Shown here: positions 1 to 8,671 of the stretch, in pieces | Layout: the number at the start of each line of letters is the position of its first letter | Position numbering within the stretch: position 1 is the first letter of the stretch | Source: JBBRSC01 sp038245795 | Lineage (GTDB): Bacteria; Actinomycetota; Acidimicrobiia; Acidimicrobiales; Microtrichaceae | DNA length: 37,834 nucleotides | Reading direction: 5' to 3' | NCBI GenBank assembly: GCA_038245795.1 | Contig: JBBRSC010000002.1 | Location: forward strand, 1 to 37,834 | Translations under genes and position numbers: made by a program | The notes under the pieces: model-generated | What the model was told of the DNA's origin: nothing | The model's input: the letters and a program-made list of their open reading frames with translations, nothing else | Database searches by the model: none

Positions 1-756
1 ACGGTGCTGTTCCTCGATGAGATACATCGGTTCACGCGCACGCAACAGGACGCGCTGCTGCCATCGGTGGAGAGTGGCCTGCTGTCGCTCATCGGCGCGA
101 CCACCGAATCCCCGTGGGCCACGCTGGTCGGACCACTTCTCAGCCGCTGCACGGTGATCCGACTCGAACCACTGACCGCCGATGCCATGGGTGTCGTCAT
201 TGCCCGCGCAGCCGCGCAGAGTTCGGTGTCGATCACCGACGAAGCGCTCGGCGTGCTGATCAATGTCAGCGACGGTGATGCCCGCAAGGCCCTGACCACT
301 CTGGAGATGGCCATTGCGCTCGGGAGTCACGACCCCGGCGAGATCGACGTTGCGCTGATCAGCGAGGGGCTTGCAGCTGGGGACCTCCGCTACGGGACCG
401 GAGTCCACTACGACTCGGCGTCAGCGTTCATCAAATGGATGCGGCACAGCGATCCAGTGCAAGCCGTTGCGTGGATGGTCCACATGCTCGACGGCGGCGA
501 AGACCCTCGCTTCGTGGCGCGACGCATGGTGATTTTCGCCTCGGAAGACATCGGCCCAGCCGATCCCCGGGCGCTGTTGATTGCCGATGCGGCCGCCCGG
601 GCGGTCGAGTCCGTCGGGATGCCCGAGGCTCGCTACGTTCTCGGCCAGGCCGCCGGATATCTGGCCCGGGCACCGAAGTCTCGTGCCGTTCCCGACGACC
701 TCGAGGCCGCCGGGTCCACCGAACGCACCCTTCCACCGGAGATGATGAAGCTATGA
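1..756 (+). CDS. rarA: RarA/MgsA-type AAA+ ATPase, 3' part (5' end outside window)
   Basis: This is the C-terminal part of the replication-associated recombination protein A family, AAA+ ATPases related to clamp loaders that act at stalled replication forks. The frame is open from base 1, so the P-loop lies upstream of the window. Visible are the Walker B segment LFLDEIHRF, sensor 1 in IGATTESP, the sensor 2 region DGDARKALTTLEMA, and the family tetramerisation region with MVIFASEDIGPADPRAL and YLARAPKS. E. coli RarA continues about 85 residues beyond APKS, whereas this protein ends after about 25 residues. No frameshift explains this, because the other frames give no RarA-like sequence and the next gene starts at 753. 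Its stop overlaps the next ATG (ATGA). Identity is sure; the meaning of the short tail is not known. Confidence 0.95.
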   Translation, partial: TVLFLDEIHRFTRTQQDALLPSVESGLLSLIGATTESPWATLVGPLLSRCTVIRLEPLTADAMGVVIARAAAQSSVSITDEALGVLINVSDGDARKALTTLEMAIALGSHDPGEIDVALISEGLAAGDLRYGTGVHYDSASAFIKWMRHSDPVQAVAWMVHMLDGGEDPRFVARRMVIFASEDIGPADPRALLIADAAARAVESVGMPEARYVLGQAAGYLARAPKSRAVPDDLEAAGSTERTLPPEMMKL

Positions 757-1154
757 GTGCATCCGACCTGGCCGCCGTCATCTGCGCAGCAGTTGCTCTG
801 GTCTCAATCGCAGCGCTCGTGGTCGTGGTGGCACGGGTCGAACGGTCGGCGAAGGTCCTGGCCACCATCACGGAACAGATGCGGATCGAACTGGCGGCGG
901 CCGCGGCCGCCGTCGAACGGACCGAGCGAGCGGCAGCGACGGCGACTGATCAGGTCGACCGCCTCGACTCGTTGATCCGGACCGCCGGGTCAGTCACCCA
1001 CACAGCCGACGCTGCCACGCAGGCCGCCTTTCGGGTGCTGGCCAATCCCATGATCAAGACAGCGGCGGTCGCAAGCGGAACCCGTGGTGCTGCCCGCCGG
1101 CTCCGTGGTCGCCGACTCGACCGCGACGAGACCCAGGATCGGCGAGGCGCCTGA
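753..1154 (+). CDS. Small membrane-anchored coiled-coil protein (DUF948-like)
   Basis: A 133-residue protein with one N-terminal hydrophobic helix (about residues 6-28, LAAVICAAVALVSIAALVVV). It is followed by an alanine-rich, heptad-like helical region (VERSAKVLATITEQMRIELA onward) and a very basic tail rich in Arg. This matches the layout of DUF948 proteins, small single-pass proteins with a cytoplasmic coiled coil found between rarA and alaS in many actinobacteria. I identify it by position and architecture rather than by a strong motif. The start ATG overlaps the rarA stop, so it is probably translationally coupled. No biochemical role is established that I can name. Confidence 0.75.
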   Translation: MSASDLAAVICAAVALVSIAALVVVVARVERSAKVLATITEQMRIELAAAAAAVERTERAAATATDQVDRLDSLIRTAGSVTHTADAATQAAFRVLANPMIKTAAVASGTRGAARRLRGRRLDRDETQDRRGA

Positions 1155-1414
1155 TGTTCAAACGCGTGATCTGGTTCTCGACGGGCGCCGCAGCGGGAGC
1201 GTCGGGCATGGTCTGGGCCCAACGCAAAGTGAAGGCGCAATTGGACAAGGCCACCCCAGCGCGCCTGGTTGAGGTGGCACGCGAAGGGGCCGCCGGCGCC
1301 ACCAACGCCGTCCGCGGATTTGTCGGCGACGTGATGGGTGAGGGCCGGACTGCCGCACGCGACCGAGAGGCGACGTTGCGCGTCCGGTACCGCGTCCCAC
1401 CGCCACGGTCGTGA
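1154..1414 (+). CDS. Small hypothetical protein upstream of alaS (DUF6167-like)
   Basis: An 86-residue protein that begins MFKRVIWFSTGAAAGASGMV, a short glycine/alanine-rich hydrophobic N-terminus, continues with WAQRKVKAQLDKATP and an amphipathic helix, and ends in a basic tail. Small proteins of this type (DUF6167 in annotation practice) commonly sit directly before alaS in actinobacteria, next to the DUF948 gene, and that is the situation here. Its ATG shares one base with the preceding stop (TGATG). The function is unknown; membrane association is an inference from the N-terminus. Confidence 0.7.
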   Translation: MFKRVIWFSTGAAAGASGMVWAQRKVKAQLDKATPARLVEVAREGAAGATNAVRGFVGDVMGEGRTAARDREATLRVRYRVPPPRS

Positions 1415-1464
1415 ACGCGGGCTGAGAGACAGCCGGGCCCTGAGGAGGCCCGAGGCCCGCCGAG

Positions 1465-1470
1465 TAGTCT
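1465..1470 (+). promoter_or_regulatory. Candidate -10 box (TAGTCT) for leaderless alaS transcript
   Basis: TAGTCT ends 9 nt before the alaS ATG, which would put the transcription start at or within a few bases of the start codon. No Shine-Dalgarno sequence lies at a usable distance before the ATG. A short GC hairpin (1434-1439 with 1447-1452, CGGGCC/GGCCCG) precedes it and might weakly end upstream transcription. No T-box elements are present in this 65-bp gap. Confidence 0.5.
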
Positions 1471-1479
1471 GAGAAGTCC

Positions 1480-4044
1480 ATGCGTGCCAACGAACTCCGC
1501 TCGGCCTTCTGCGGCTTTTTCGCCGAGCGAGGCCACACCGTCGTCCCTTCCGCGAGCCTGATCCCCCACGATCCGACGGTGCTGTTCACCATTGCGGGAA
1601 TGGTGCCGTTCAAGCCGTACTTCGTTGGCGAAGAAATTCCGCCGTTCAAGCGCGCAACCTCGGTGCAGAAGTGCGTTCGCGCGGGCGGGAAACAGAACGA
1701 CATCGACGAGGTCGGGCGGACCTCGCGACACCTCACCTTCTTCGAGATGCTTGGAAACTTCAGCTTCGGTGACTACTTCAAAGCTGAAGCCATTCCGTTC
1801 GCTTGGGAGTTCTTCACCGAGATCCTGAAGCTCGACCCCGACCGCCTGTGGGTCACCGTCCACATCAGTGACGACGAAGCCGAGACCATCTGGCGTGACG
1901 TGATCGGTCTACCGCCAGAGCGGATCCAGCGGCTCGACGACGACAACTTCTGGCGGATGGGCGACGTCGGTCCGTGCGGGCCGTCCTCGGAGATCTTCTG
2001 GGACAAAGGCGAGATCTACGGCGCAGACGGCGGACCGGCGCACGGCGGCGAGGAACGCTTCGTCGAGATCTGGAACCTCGTGTTCATGCAGTACGAACAG
2101 CTGCCAGACGGGACCATGATCCCCTTGCCCAAGCCGTCGATCGATACCGGCTCGGGACTCGAACGAGTGTTGTCGGTGGTGCAGGGCGTGGATTCGGTGT
2201 GGGAACTCGATGAGATGCGCAGCCTCATCGCCCTCGTCGAGCAGCGGTCAGCGGTTGCGTACGGGGCTGCGGAACGCACCGACATCAGTCTGCGGATCGT
2301 TGCGGAACATGCCCGCACCGTCACCTTCCTGATCTCCGATGGGGTCTTTCCGTCCAACGAGGATCGCGGGTACGTGCTTCGACGCATTCTTCGGCGGGCA
2401 GTTCGTCATGCGTATCTCCTCGGCATCGAGTCGATCGTGTTGGCTGACATGGTGGACGCTGTCGTCGGCATCATGGGCGCCGATTATCCCGACATCGTGA
2501 AGAACCATGAGTTCGTCCGCAACGTCGTCTACCGCGAAGAAGAACGATTCCGTGAGACCCTCCGTTCGGGCTCCTCCATCCTCGACAACGAACTGGATTC
2601 CTTGAATCCATCCGGCACCCTCAGCGGCGCCGTGGCGTTCCAACTCCATGACACCTACGGATTCCCACTCGAGTTGACCGAAGAGATCGCCAAGGAGCGT
2701 GGCCTGTCAGTCAACCGGGCGAGCTTCGACGAACACATGGGCGAGCAACGAACGCGTGCCCGCGACGCCCGCAAGGCAACCGCCGCCGCTGGTGACATGC
2801 GCGGGTTCATCGAGGTCATGGAAGAACACGGCGCCACCGTGTTCGTCGGTCGCGAGTTGAACGAAGCAACCGGCACCATTCTCGCGCTCGTCGGTAACGA
2901 CATTGTCGCCGATATCACCCCGTTCTACGCCGAGTCCGGTGGGCAGGTCGGCGACACTGGCGTCATCACCACCGCCACTGGCTCGGCAAGCATCGTCGAC
3001 ACTGTCTACGGCAGCCCCGGGTTGGTCCGTCACGTTGTCGGCGAGGTGTCCGGCGAGATCGAGGCGGGCCAGACGGCCACGCTCACGATCGACGCGGAAC
3101 GACGGGCCGCAATCCGGCGCAATCACACCGCCACCCACATCCTGCATTGGGCACTACGAACCGTGCTCGGTGAACACGTCAAGCAACAGGGCTCGATGGT
3201 CGGCCCTGATCGGCTGCGGTTCGACTTCAGCCACTATCAGGCGGTCACACCCGAGGAGATCCGCGCGATCGAGGATCTCGCCAATCACGCGATTCTGGCC
3301 AACGAACCGGTCCGGCACTACGAGACGTCGAAGGCCGAAGCGCTGGAAGCCGGAGCGATCGCGTTCTTCGGTGACAAGTACGGCGACGTGGTGCGGGTTC
3401 TCGAGGCCGGATCCGTCTCCGTGGAATTGTGTGGCGGCACCCACGTCTCGGCGCTCGGTGACATCGGCCCGACCAAGATCATCTCCGAAGGCTCGATCGG
3501 ATCGAACATGCGCCGTATCGAAGCGCTGACGGGACTGGGTCCGATCGATCGACTCCGCGAGGAAGAATCCAAGCTGGCCGCCGCAGCGTCGTTGCTCGGC
3601 GTGCCACCCGACGATCTCAACGGCGGCATCGCGAAGCGATTGGCTGAGCTGTCGACCTTGCGGGACGAGGTCACCGCACTCCGTCGTCAGGTGGCACAGT
3701 CATCGGCTGGATCGCTGGTGGATCAGGCTGTGGACGGGGTGGTCGTTGCGCGAGTATCAGCGGCCACGAGAGACGAAGTCCGCGACCTTGCCGTCGGGCT
3801 GCGTGACAAGCCGGGAATCCGAGCGGTGGTACTGGGCGCCTCGCCAGGGGGCAAAGGTGTGGCGCTCGTGTCGGCGGTCAGTGCCGACTCGGGCCTCAAC
3901 GCCGGCGAGCTGATTGCGGCGGCGTTGCCCTTGGTTGGTGGTGGTGGCGGCAAGGGCGCCGAGGTTGCAACTGCCGGAGGCAAGAACCCCGACGGTCTCG
4001 ATGCTGCTCTTGAACAGATCCGCGCGTCGTTGCTCGGATCCTGA
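1480..4044 (+). CDS. alaS: Alanyl-tRNA synthetase
   Basis: A class II aminoacyl-tRNA synthetase that charges tRNA-Ala. At 854 residues it has the full family length. The catalytic core occupies about residues 1-240 (FTIAGMVPFKPYF, RHLTFFEMLGNFSFGDYFK). The editing domain carries the zinc/catalytic motifs HTATH (549-553) and CGGTH (651-655). The C-terminal DHHA1/C-Ala domain ends with the glycine-rich run GGGGGKGAEVATAGG near 820. The start MRANELRSAF matches the usual N-terminus and lies behind a leaderless-type promoter. It is followed by ruvX after 7 nt, as in most actinobacteria. All key motifs are intact. Confidence 0.98.
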   Translation: MRANELRSAFCGFFAERGHTVVPSASLIPHDPTVLFTIAGMVPFKPYFVGEEIPPFKRATSVQKCVRAGGKQNDIDEVGRTSRHLTFFEMLGNFSFGDYFKAEAIPFAWEFFTEILKLDPDRLWVTVHISDDEAETIWRDVIGLPPERIQRLDDDNFWRMGDVGPCGPSSEIFWDKGEIYGADGGPAHGGEERFVEIWNLVFMQYEQLPDGTMIPLPKPSIDTGSGLERVLSVVQGVDSVWELDEMRSLIALVEQRSAVAYGAAERTDISLRIVAEHARTVTFLISDGVFPSNEDRGYVLRRILRRAVRHAYLLGIESIVLADMVDAVVGIMGADYPDIVKNHEFVRNVVYREEERFRETLRSGSSILDNELDSLNPSGTLSGAVAFQLHDTYGFPLELTEEIAKERGLSVNRASFDEHMGEQRTRARDARKATAAAGDMRGFIEVMEEHGATVFVGRELNEATGTILALVGNDIVADITPFYAESGGQVGDTGVITTATGSASIVDTVYGSPGLVRHVVGEVSGEIEAGQTATLTIDAERRAAIRRNHTATHILHWALRTVLGEHVKQQGSMVGPDRLRFDFSHYQAVTPEEIRAIEDLANHAILANEPVRHYETSKAEALEAGAIAFFGDKYGDVVRVLEAGSVSVELCGGTHVSALGDIGPTKIISEGSIGSNMRRIEALTGLGPIDRLREEESKLAAAASLLGVPPDDLNGGIAKRLAELSTLRDEVTALRRQVAQSSAGSLVDQAVDGVVVARVSAATRDEVRDLAVGLRDKPGIRAVVLGASPGGKGVALVSAVSADSGLNAGELIAAALPLVGGGGGKGAEVATAGGKNPDGLDAALEQIRASLLGS

Positions 4045-4051
4045 GTCGATC

Positions 4052-4504
4052 ATGACGTCGGCCCGAGCGCTCGGGATCGATCTCGGATCGAAACGGATCG
4101 GCGTCGCCATCTCGAATACCGATCGGACGGTCGCGACGCCGCTCCAGACCGTCCAGCGATCGCGTGACACAGCGGCGACCCATCGTGTGTTGGTCGAGTT
4201 GGCAGTCGAGTGGGAGGCCGGACTCGTGGTGATCGGCGTTCCCTATTCGCTCGACGGATCGGTCGGTCCGTCCGCCAGCGGAGTACTTGTTGAGATCGAG
4301 GAACTACGTGCCACCTTCGCGGTACCCGTGGAGACCTACGATGAGCGGCTGACCACCGTCACTGCGCAGCGGTCCATTCAGGAGATGGGCCTCGCACCCT
4401 CGGCGCGCAGAGATGTGGTCGACCAGATTGCCGCTGCGGTGCTCCTCCAAGGATGGTTGGACCACTCCAGAAACGACACAGCACCCTCCCAGGACCGCCC
4501 ATGA
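4052..4504 (+). CDS. ruvX: RuvX/YqgF-family pre-16S rRNA nuclease (putative Holliday junction resolvase)
   Basis: A 150-residue RNase H-fold protein. Members of this family have been linked to 5' maturation of 16S rRNA and, earlier, to Holliday junction resolution. The acidic-site motifs are present: GIDLGSKRIGVAIS at the N-terminus, VIGVPYSLDGS in the middle, ETYDERLTTVTAQ near residue 93, and the C-terminal RRDVVDQIAAAVLLQ aspartate. I chose ATG 4052 because MTSARALGIDLGS begins just before the first motif and 7 nt after alaS stops; a longer open frame upstream lies inside alaS. The gene overlaps mltG by ATGA. Confidence 0.95.
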   Translation: MTSARALGIDLGSKRIGVAISNTDRTVATPLQTVQRSRDTAATHRVLVELAVEWEAGLVVIGVPYSLDGSVGPSASGVLVEIEELRATFAVPVETYDERLTTVTAQRSIQEMGLAPSARRDVVDQIAAAVLLQGWLDHSRNDTAPSQDRP

Positions 4505-5667
4505 AGCCAACCGATGACATCGATGACCACGCCGTACATCGCCGCCCCGGCGACGACGTCAGCGACAATGTTGTCGAATCAGACGATGAGTACGTTGACG
4601 TTCGCCCCCCGTCGAAGTTGGGTCAACGAGCGGTCTACGGGATCCTGGCGGTGGTGGTAACACTGGCCATCGTTGGTGGTTTCACCATGATCTGGGCCAT
4701 GCGCCAGATCGACCCGCCGGGAGCACAGGGCGAACGGATCGGAACGATTCAGATCGAGAAGGGCTCGACGATCTCGTCGGTCGCCGATCTCCTCGAATCG
4801 AAAGGGGTCGTGACCTCGGCGGCCGTGTTCCGGACGTACGCCAAATTGTGGGGAATTGGCGGCACGCTGAAGTTCGGCGACTACACCGGGTTCCGATTGA
4901 ACTCGTCGATGGCCGAAGCTGCCGCGACGCTCCGCGACGGTCCCGTGAAACCCGACGAGACCCCTGTCACCATCCCGCCCGGCGTCCGCTTGGTTGATGC
5001 GTTGGAATTCATCTCCAAGGCCTTTCCTGCGCTCACGACGCAGGTCCTGACCGACACGTTGTTGTCGGGTCGAGTGACGTCGAAGTATCTGTTGGCTGCC
5101 CCCAAGGCGTTGGTCGATTGGGAGGGCCTCCTGGCTCCCGATTCGTACCAGTTCCTGAAGAACACGTCGGCCGACAAAATCCTCCAAAAGCTTGCCGATC
5201 AGCAGGCCAAGGTCATGGACGGCCTTGGCTATCAGCGGGCCGATGCGCTGGCTGGGCACAGCGCGATTGATCTGGTGAAGATCGCGTCGTTGGTCGAGAA
5301 GGAAGCCGGCGATCCGGTCGACGAGCGCGGCAAGATTGCCCGGGTGGTCAACAATCGTCTGGCTGTCAACGAGCCGCTCGGCATCGATGCGGCGGTGCTG
5401 TACGGCCTCAATCGCCGTGGCGGAGGGCTCAGTAAAGACGATCTGGCAGTCAATACGCCGTACAACAACCGGCTCAACACCGGCCTGCCGCCGACCCCGA
5501 TCTCGCTCCCCGGTAAGGCGGCGTTGCAGGCAGCGATTCAACCGACTGAGGGCGATTGGCGTTACTACGTGCTGGTGACCAAAAACCCGTCGACGCACTT
5601 GTTCACCGCCAACTACGACGAGTTTGTCAACGCCAAGAAGAAGGCCGTGGCCGAGGGAATCTTCTGA
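4501..5667 (+). CDS. mltG: Endolytic murein transglycosylase MltG
   Basis: A YceG-family membrane enzyme that cuts nascent peptidoglycan glycan strands and ends their elongation. The 388-residue protein has an acidic cytoplasmic tail of about 40 residues, a single transmembrane helix at about 44-67 (VYGILAVVVTLAIVGGF), a LysM-like segment (IQIEKGSTISSVADLLESKG), and the catalytic domain. That domain shows the motif VEKEAGD at about 265-271, VVNNRL, and TGLPPTPISLPG near the C-terminus. ATG 4501 overlaps the ruvX stop; an upstream in-frame ATG at 4453 lies within ruvX and is less likely. Its place after ruvX and before aroE is conserved. Confidence 0.95.
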   Translation: MKPTDDIDDHAVHRRPGDDVSDNVVESDDEYVDVRPPSKLGQRAVYGILAVVVTLAIVGGFTMIWAMRQIDPPGAQGERIGTIQIEKGSTISSVADLLESKGVVTSAAVFRTYAKLWGIGGTLKFGDYTGFRLNSSMAEAAATLRDGPVKPDETPVTIPPGVRLVDALEFISKAFPALTTQVLTDTLLSGRVTSKYLLAAPKALVDWEGLLAPDSYQFLKNTSADKILQKLADQQAKVMDGLGYQRADALAGHSAIDLVKIASLVEKEAGDPVDERGKIARVVNNRLAVNEPLGIDAAVLYGLNRRGGGLSKDDLAVNTPYNNRLNTGLPPTPISLPGKAALQAAIQPTEGDWRYYVLVTKNPSTHLFTANYDEFVNAKKKAVAEGIF

Positions 5668-5675
5668 CGTCGGCG

Positions 5676-6527
5676 ATGCGACCGATCTCGGCGTCCACGC
5701 GGCTGGCGTGCGTGATTGGTTCACCGATTCGGCACTCGTTGTCCCCGGCCATCATGAACGCCGCCTTCGAGGCGACGGGACTCGACTGGGTCTTCACCGC
5801 CTTCGATGTCGCCGACGGCGGTGCAGCTGGCGCCGTTGCCGCCATGCGGACCCTCGGGTTCGGAGGGATGTTGGTCACCATGCCCCACAAGGCCAGCTGC
5901 GCCCTCGCCGTCGACGAACTCACCCCGGTCGCCCAGCGGTTCGGCGCCGTGAACTGCATCTCGTGGGAGGCGGATCGGCTCGTCGGGGACTCGACCGATG
6001 GCGACGGGTTGATCCGCGGCGCAGCGTCGGATCATGGAATCGTCGTGTCCGGTGCGCGGGTCGGCGTGCTCGGAGCAGGTGGAGCAGCACGATCCATCAT
6101 CGAGGCGATGAGCCGGCACGGTGCTGCCGATGTGTTGGTCGTGAACCGAACAGAAGCGAAGGCCCGCATCGCCGCTGAACTCGCTGGCCCGGTAGGTCGC
6201 GTCGCGAACGCCGAGGAGTTGTCCACATGCGACATCGTCATCAATGCAACGTCGATCGGCATGGCTGATGTCGGGACTGAACTTGCCGAGATGCCGTGTG
6301 ATCCAGCCCTCATCCGTGCGGGCCAGGTGATCATCGACATCGTGTATCACCCCCTCGAAACTCCGTGGTTGCGGTCTGCGCGGTCGACCGGCGCGGTTGG
6401 AATCGACGGCCTCAGCATGCTGATCGGCCAAGCGTGTGTAGCGTTCGAGCGCTGGACGGGGGTCGACGCCCCCCAAGCAGAAATGCGCGCGGGAGCCGAG
6501 CGCCAACTCGCCATGCCTGGGGACTGA
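5676..6527 (+). CDS. aroE: Shikimate dehydrogenase
   Basis: Catalyses the NADPH-dependent reduction of 3-dehydroshikimate to shikimate. The 283-residue protein shows the substrate-binding GSPIRHSLSPAIMNAAF at the N-terminus, the catalytic-lysine motif MPHKASCA, the NAD(P)-binding loop GAGGAARSI at about 133, VVNRTEAKA (the NADP-selective NRT motif), and DGLSMLIGQ near the C-terminus. The start MRPISASTRLACVIGSP at 5676 lies 8 nt after mltG. The other shikimate genes aroK, aroB and aroQ follow after two inserted genes; aroC and aroA are not in this window. Confidence 0.96.
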   Translation: MRPISASTRLACVIGSPIRHSLSPAIMNAAFEATGLDWVFTAFDVADGGAAGAVAAMRTLGFGGMLVTMPHKASCALAVDELTPVAQRFGAVNCISWEADRLVGDSTDGDGLIRGAASDHGIVVSGARVGVLGAGGAARSIIEAMSRHGAADVLVVNRTEAKARIAAELAGPVGRVANAEELSTCDIVINATSIGMADVGTELAEMPCDPALIRAGQVIIDIVYHPLETPWLRSARSTGAVGIDGLSMLIGQACVAFERWTGVDAPQAEMRAGAERQLAMPGD

Positions 6528-6624
6528 CGGCGCCTTCAGGATGGGATTGCGGAAAACCGTTCATTCCTGACGAATCTGTGCCGATGGATGGAGGACACAG
6601 GCCCAGACCCCGGAAGGACTCCCC

Positions 6625-7605
6625 GTGGCGCTCCAAGGAACTATCGATTCGTTCGCCCTCAATGATGTACTCCGCTTGCTCTCGAGCTCGCGTAAGACGG
6701 GCCGGCTCGTGGTCAACGGGGAGCGCGGATCATCCAGCCTGTGGCTGTCGGTCGGCGACCTCGTCGGCGGCGCCACCACCGGGGACCCGGCCGCGACCGA
6801 GCTGATCGACATCGTCTTCGACGTGCTCCGCTACGAAGCCGGATCGTTCATCTTCGAGTCTGACGCCGTCTGTCCGAGCCCCATCGACCCAGCCCCGGTC
6901 GGTGCGGTCTTGGACCAGGCCGAAGCCTTCCTTGCTGAGTGGCGCGACATCATCGCCGTCGTTCCCTCCGTCAACTCGTGGATCACGCTGGCTCCGACAC
7001 TTCCCCATCCCGAGGTCGTTGTCGATCAGGCCTGCTGGACGTCGGTCGTCGCCGTGGGCGGCGGCATCACCGTCGCCGACCTGGGAGCGCTCTTCCGCCT
7101 CGGAGAGCTTCCGGTCTGTCGTCTCGTTCGTGCCCTGGCGCACGCAGGTTTCATTCAGGTGGGCGTGGCACAGCGGGTCGAGGCCCCCGTGCCGACACCC
7201 GAACCCCTCGCCGAGCCGGTAGGAGATCCTGCCCCAGAGGCGGCGTCGATCGACGCAGAGCTGCCGACCCGACAGAAGGCCGGGGACGAGGATGTCTTTG
7301 GTGAATTCGACCCGTTCGGTGGCGGGGAAGCCGACGAGGGCCTCGCTGGGATGGCACTTCCCAGCCTGACGATCACCGGCCTGACCGACGATCCGTTCGC
7401 CCCCGAGAGCTTTCCGACACCAGAAAGCGCAACGGATGGTGGATCATGGGACGCATGGGTGAACGACGACGAGCTCGAGGACGATGCCGACATCACCGCC
7501 GGGCTGTCGATGCTGAGTCCGCAAGCCGCCAAGGCCATTGCGGCCGCCGACTCCGATGATGGCGTCGATTCCGGCAGCTCCTCAGGGTTCCTCGGCAAGA
7601 GCTGA
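6625..7605 (+). CDS. DUF4388 (PATAN-like) domain protein with acidic C-terminal region
   Basis: A 326-residue protein. The first 75 or so residues match the DUF4388 pattern (MALQGTIDSFALNDVLRLLS, SRKTGRLVV, SSLWLSVGDLVGG), a domain found in bacterial signalling and gliding-related proteins. A second, partly helical region follows (about 90-190, with LGELPVCRLVRALAHAGFI, winged-helix-like in pattern). The last 130 residues are acidic and proline-rich, probably disordered. GTG 6625 is preceded by GGAAGGA (6612-6618), a good ribosome binding site, after a 97-bp gap that follows aroE. The exact function is unknown. It sits with the next gene in the aro cluster, where aroC often lies in relatives. 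The domain call is fairly secure; a signalling role is inference. Confidence 0.8.
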   Translation: MALQGTIDSFALNDVLRLLSSSRKTGRLVVNGERGSSSLWLSVGDLVGGATTGDPAATELIDIVFDVLRYEAGSFIFESDAVCPSPIDPAPVGAVLDQAEAFLAEWRDIIAVVPSVNSWITLAPTLPHPEVVVDQACWTSVVAVGGGITVADLGALFRLGELPVCRLVRALAHAGFIQVGVAQRVEAPVPTPEPLAEPVGDPAPEAASIDAELPTRQKAGDEDVFGEFDPFGGGEADEGLAGMALPSLTITGLTDDPFAPESFPTPESATDGGSWDAWVNDDELEDDADITAGLSMLSPQAAKAIAAADSDDGVDSGSSSGFLGKS

Positions 7606-7618
7606 GCGGCCGGACCCC

Positions 7619-8662
7619 ATGGATCTTGACGTCCTGATGCCCGAACGCGCCACGACGTCGGTTGAGCAGGTTCGCCTGCTGCTGGTGTCAGCCGGCGAGG
7701 CGGAACCAGCGTGGTTCGAGTTGGCAGCGCCCGCTATTGAACAGCTTGGCGATGCCGACGGCCTCGAGATCCTTGACGCCACGGTGGGTTGGCTGCGGCT
7801 CGGAGATGAGACTGAGGCCATCGTGTCGTCGTTGTTCGTGGTGACCGGCGCAACGCTGTTCGTCGCACCCCAGGACGTCGAGCTGGACATGAATCACATC
7901 TCGCTCCCCGATGTGGTGTCCATTGACCTGATCGACGGACTGGATCTTCCGCTCGAAGCCATCGAAGTACGTCTCGCCAATGACTGGACGGTCCTGTTGG
8001 GTTGGCCCGAACGGTTCTGCGAGAGCGTCGTCGGTGTGCTGCAGTCAGTGGCAGGGACGCCCCTCGAAGATGGTGTCGCCACGGGCGGGGACGAGACCGA
8101 GCTGCAGGCGGGAACTGGTTCGATTCTCGACACTCATCCGGACGTGATCGACGCCTTCTTCGGCACCGGTGATTCCCCGGACACCCCCTCCGGGGTGACC
8201 TTCTCGGCATCGTCAGGACCCGATGACGCGTCGTCGGAGCGGGGGATCCAACGACAGGCCTCTGGGGTGTTCACTTTTCGTGACAGCGTCCTCCTGGTCG
8301 ATTCTGCGACCTCGGCGCGCCGGAAAAAGAAACTGACGCTCGTAGCTGATGCGGCGGGTCTCTCGGCAGTCGCGAACGGGTTCGGTCACTGGTCGACGAC
8401 GATCGGGGTCGCGGACATCACCAAGGTGGTGATCGCCGGAGACGACGAGGTGATGTACACGCACTCACTGAAGATTTCCGAGCACTCGACGGCCCTGATC
8501 GTCGAGCGATCGGACAGCATGGTGGCGTTCGAAATCCCCGACATGGCGCCCAATACGCTGCGCGCCATGGTCGGTTCCCTCATCGAGACATGGTTGGGAC
8601 CTCAAGCGGAATCGATCGACCCGAAGCCAATCGACCACCAGGCATTCGCCGGCGGTTGGTAG
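7619..8662 (+). CDS. Unrecognised protein, possibly two PH-like modules
   Basis: A 347-residue acidic protein I cannot assign. The sequence looks like two similar beta-rich units, each ending in an amphipathic helix. The first runs from ETEAIVSSLFVVTGATLFVA to FCESVVGVLQSVAG. The second runs from ASGVFTFRDSVLLVDSATSA to LRAMVGSLIETWLG. They are joined by an acidic Ser/Asp/Gly-rich linker. The pattern of about six strands plus a C-terminal helix recalls bacterial pleckstrin-homology-like domains, which is only an inference from pattern. ATG 7619 lies 13 nt after the DUF4388 gene, so the two are probably co-transcribed and may work together. Its TAG stop is unusual in this window and forms part of the aroK -10 box; the frame is the same as aroK. 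Confidence 0.65.
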   Translation: MDLDVLMPERATTSVEQVRLLLVSAGEAEPAWFELAAPAIEQLGDADGLEILDATVGWLRLGDETEAIVSSLFVVTGATLFVAPQDVELDMNHISLPDVVSIDLIDGLDLPLEAIEVRLANDWTVLLGWPERFCESVVGVLQSVAGTPLEDGVATGGDETELQAGTGSILDTHPDVIDAFFGTGDSPDTPSGVTFSASSGPDDASSERGIQRQASGVFTFRDSVLLVDSATSARRKKKLTLVADAAGLSAVANGFGHWSTTIGVADITKVVIAGDDEVMYTHSLKISEHSTALIVERSDSMVAFEIPDMAPNTLRAMVGSLIETWLGPQAESIDPKPIDHQAFAGGW

Positions 8663-8665
8663 TTT
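8660..8665 (+). promoter_or_regulatory. Candidate -10 box (TAGTTT) for leaderless aroK transcript
   Basis: TAGTTT ends 6 nt before the aroK GTG. Its first three bases are the stop codon of the upstream gene. No Shine-Dalgarno sequence precedes the GTG, so a leaderless start for aroK-aroB is plausible. Confidence 0.45.
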
Positions 8666-8671
8666 CGAACG

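Noticed and set aside
1415..1479. T-box leader upstream of alaS
   Set aside because: The gap is only 65 bp, with a -10 box next to the start codon; no specifier stem or T-box consensus is present.
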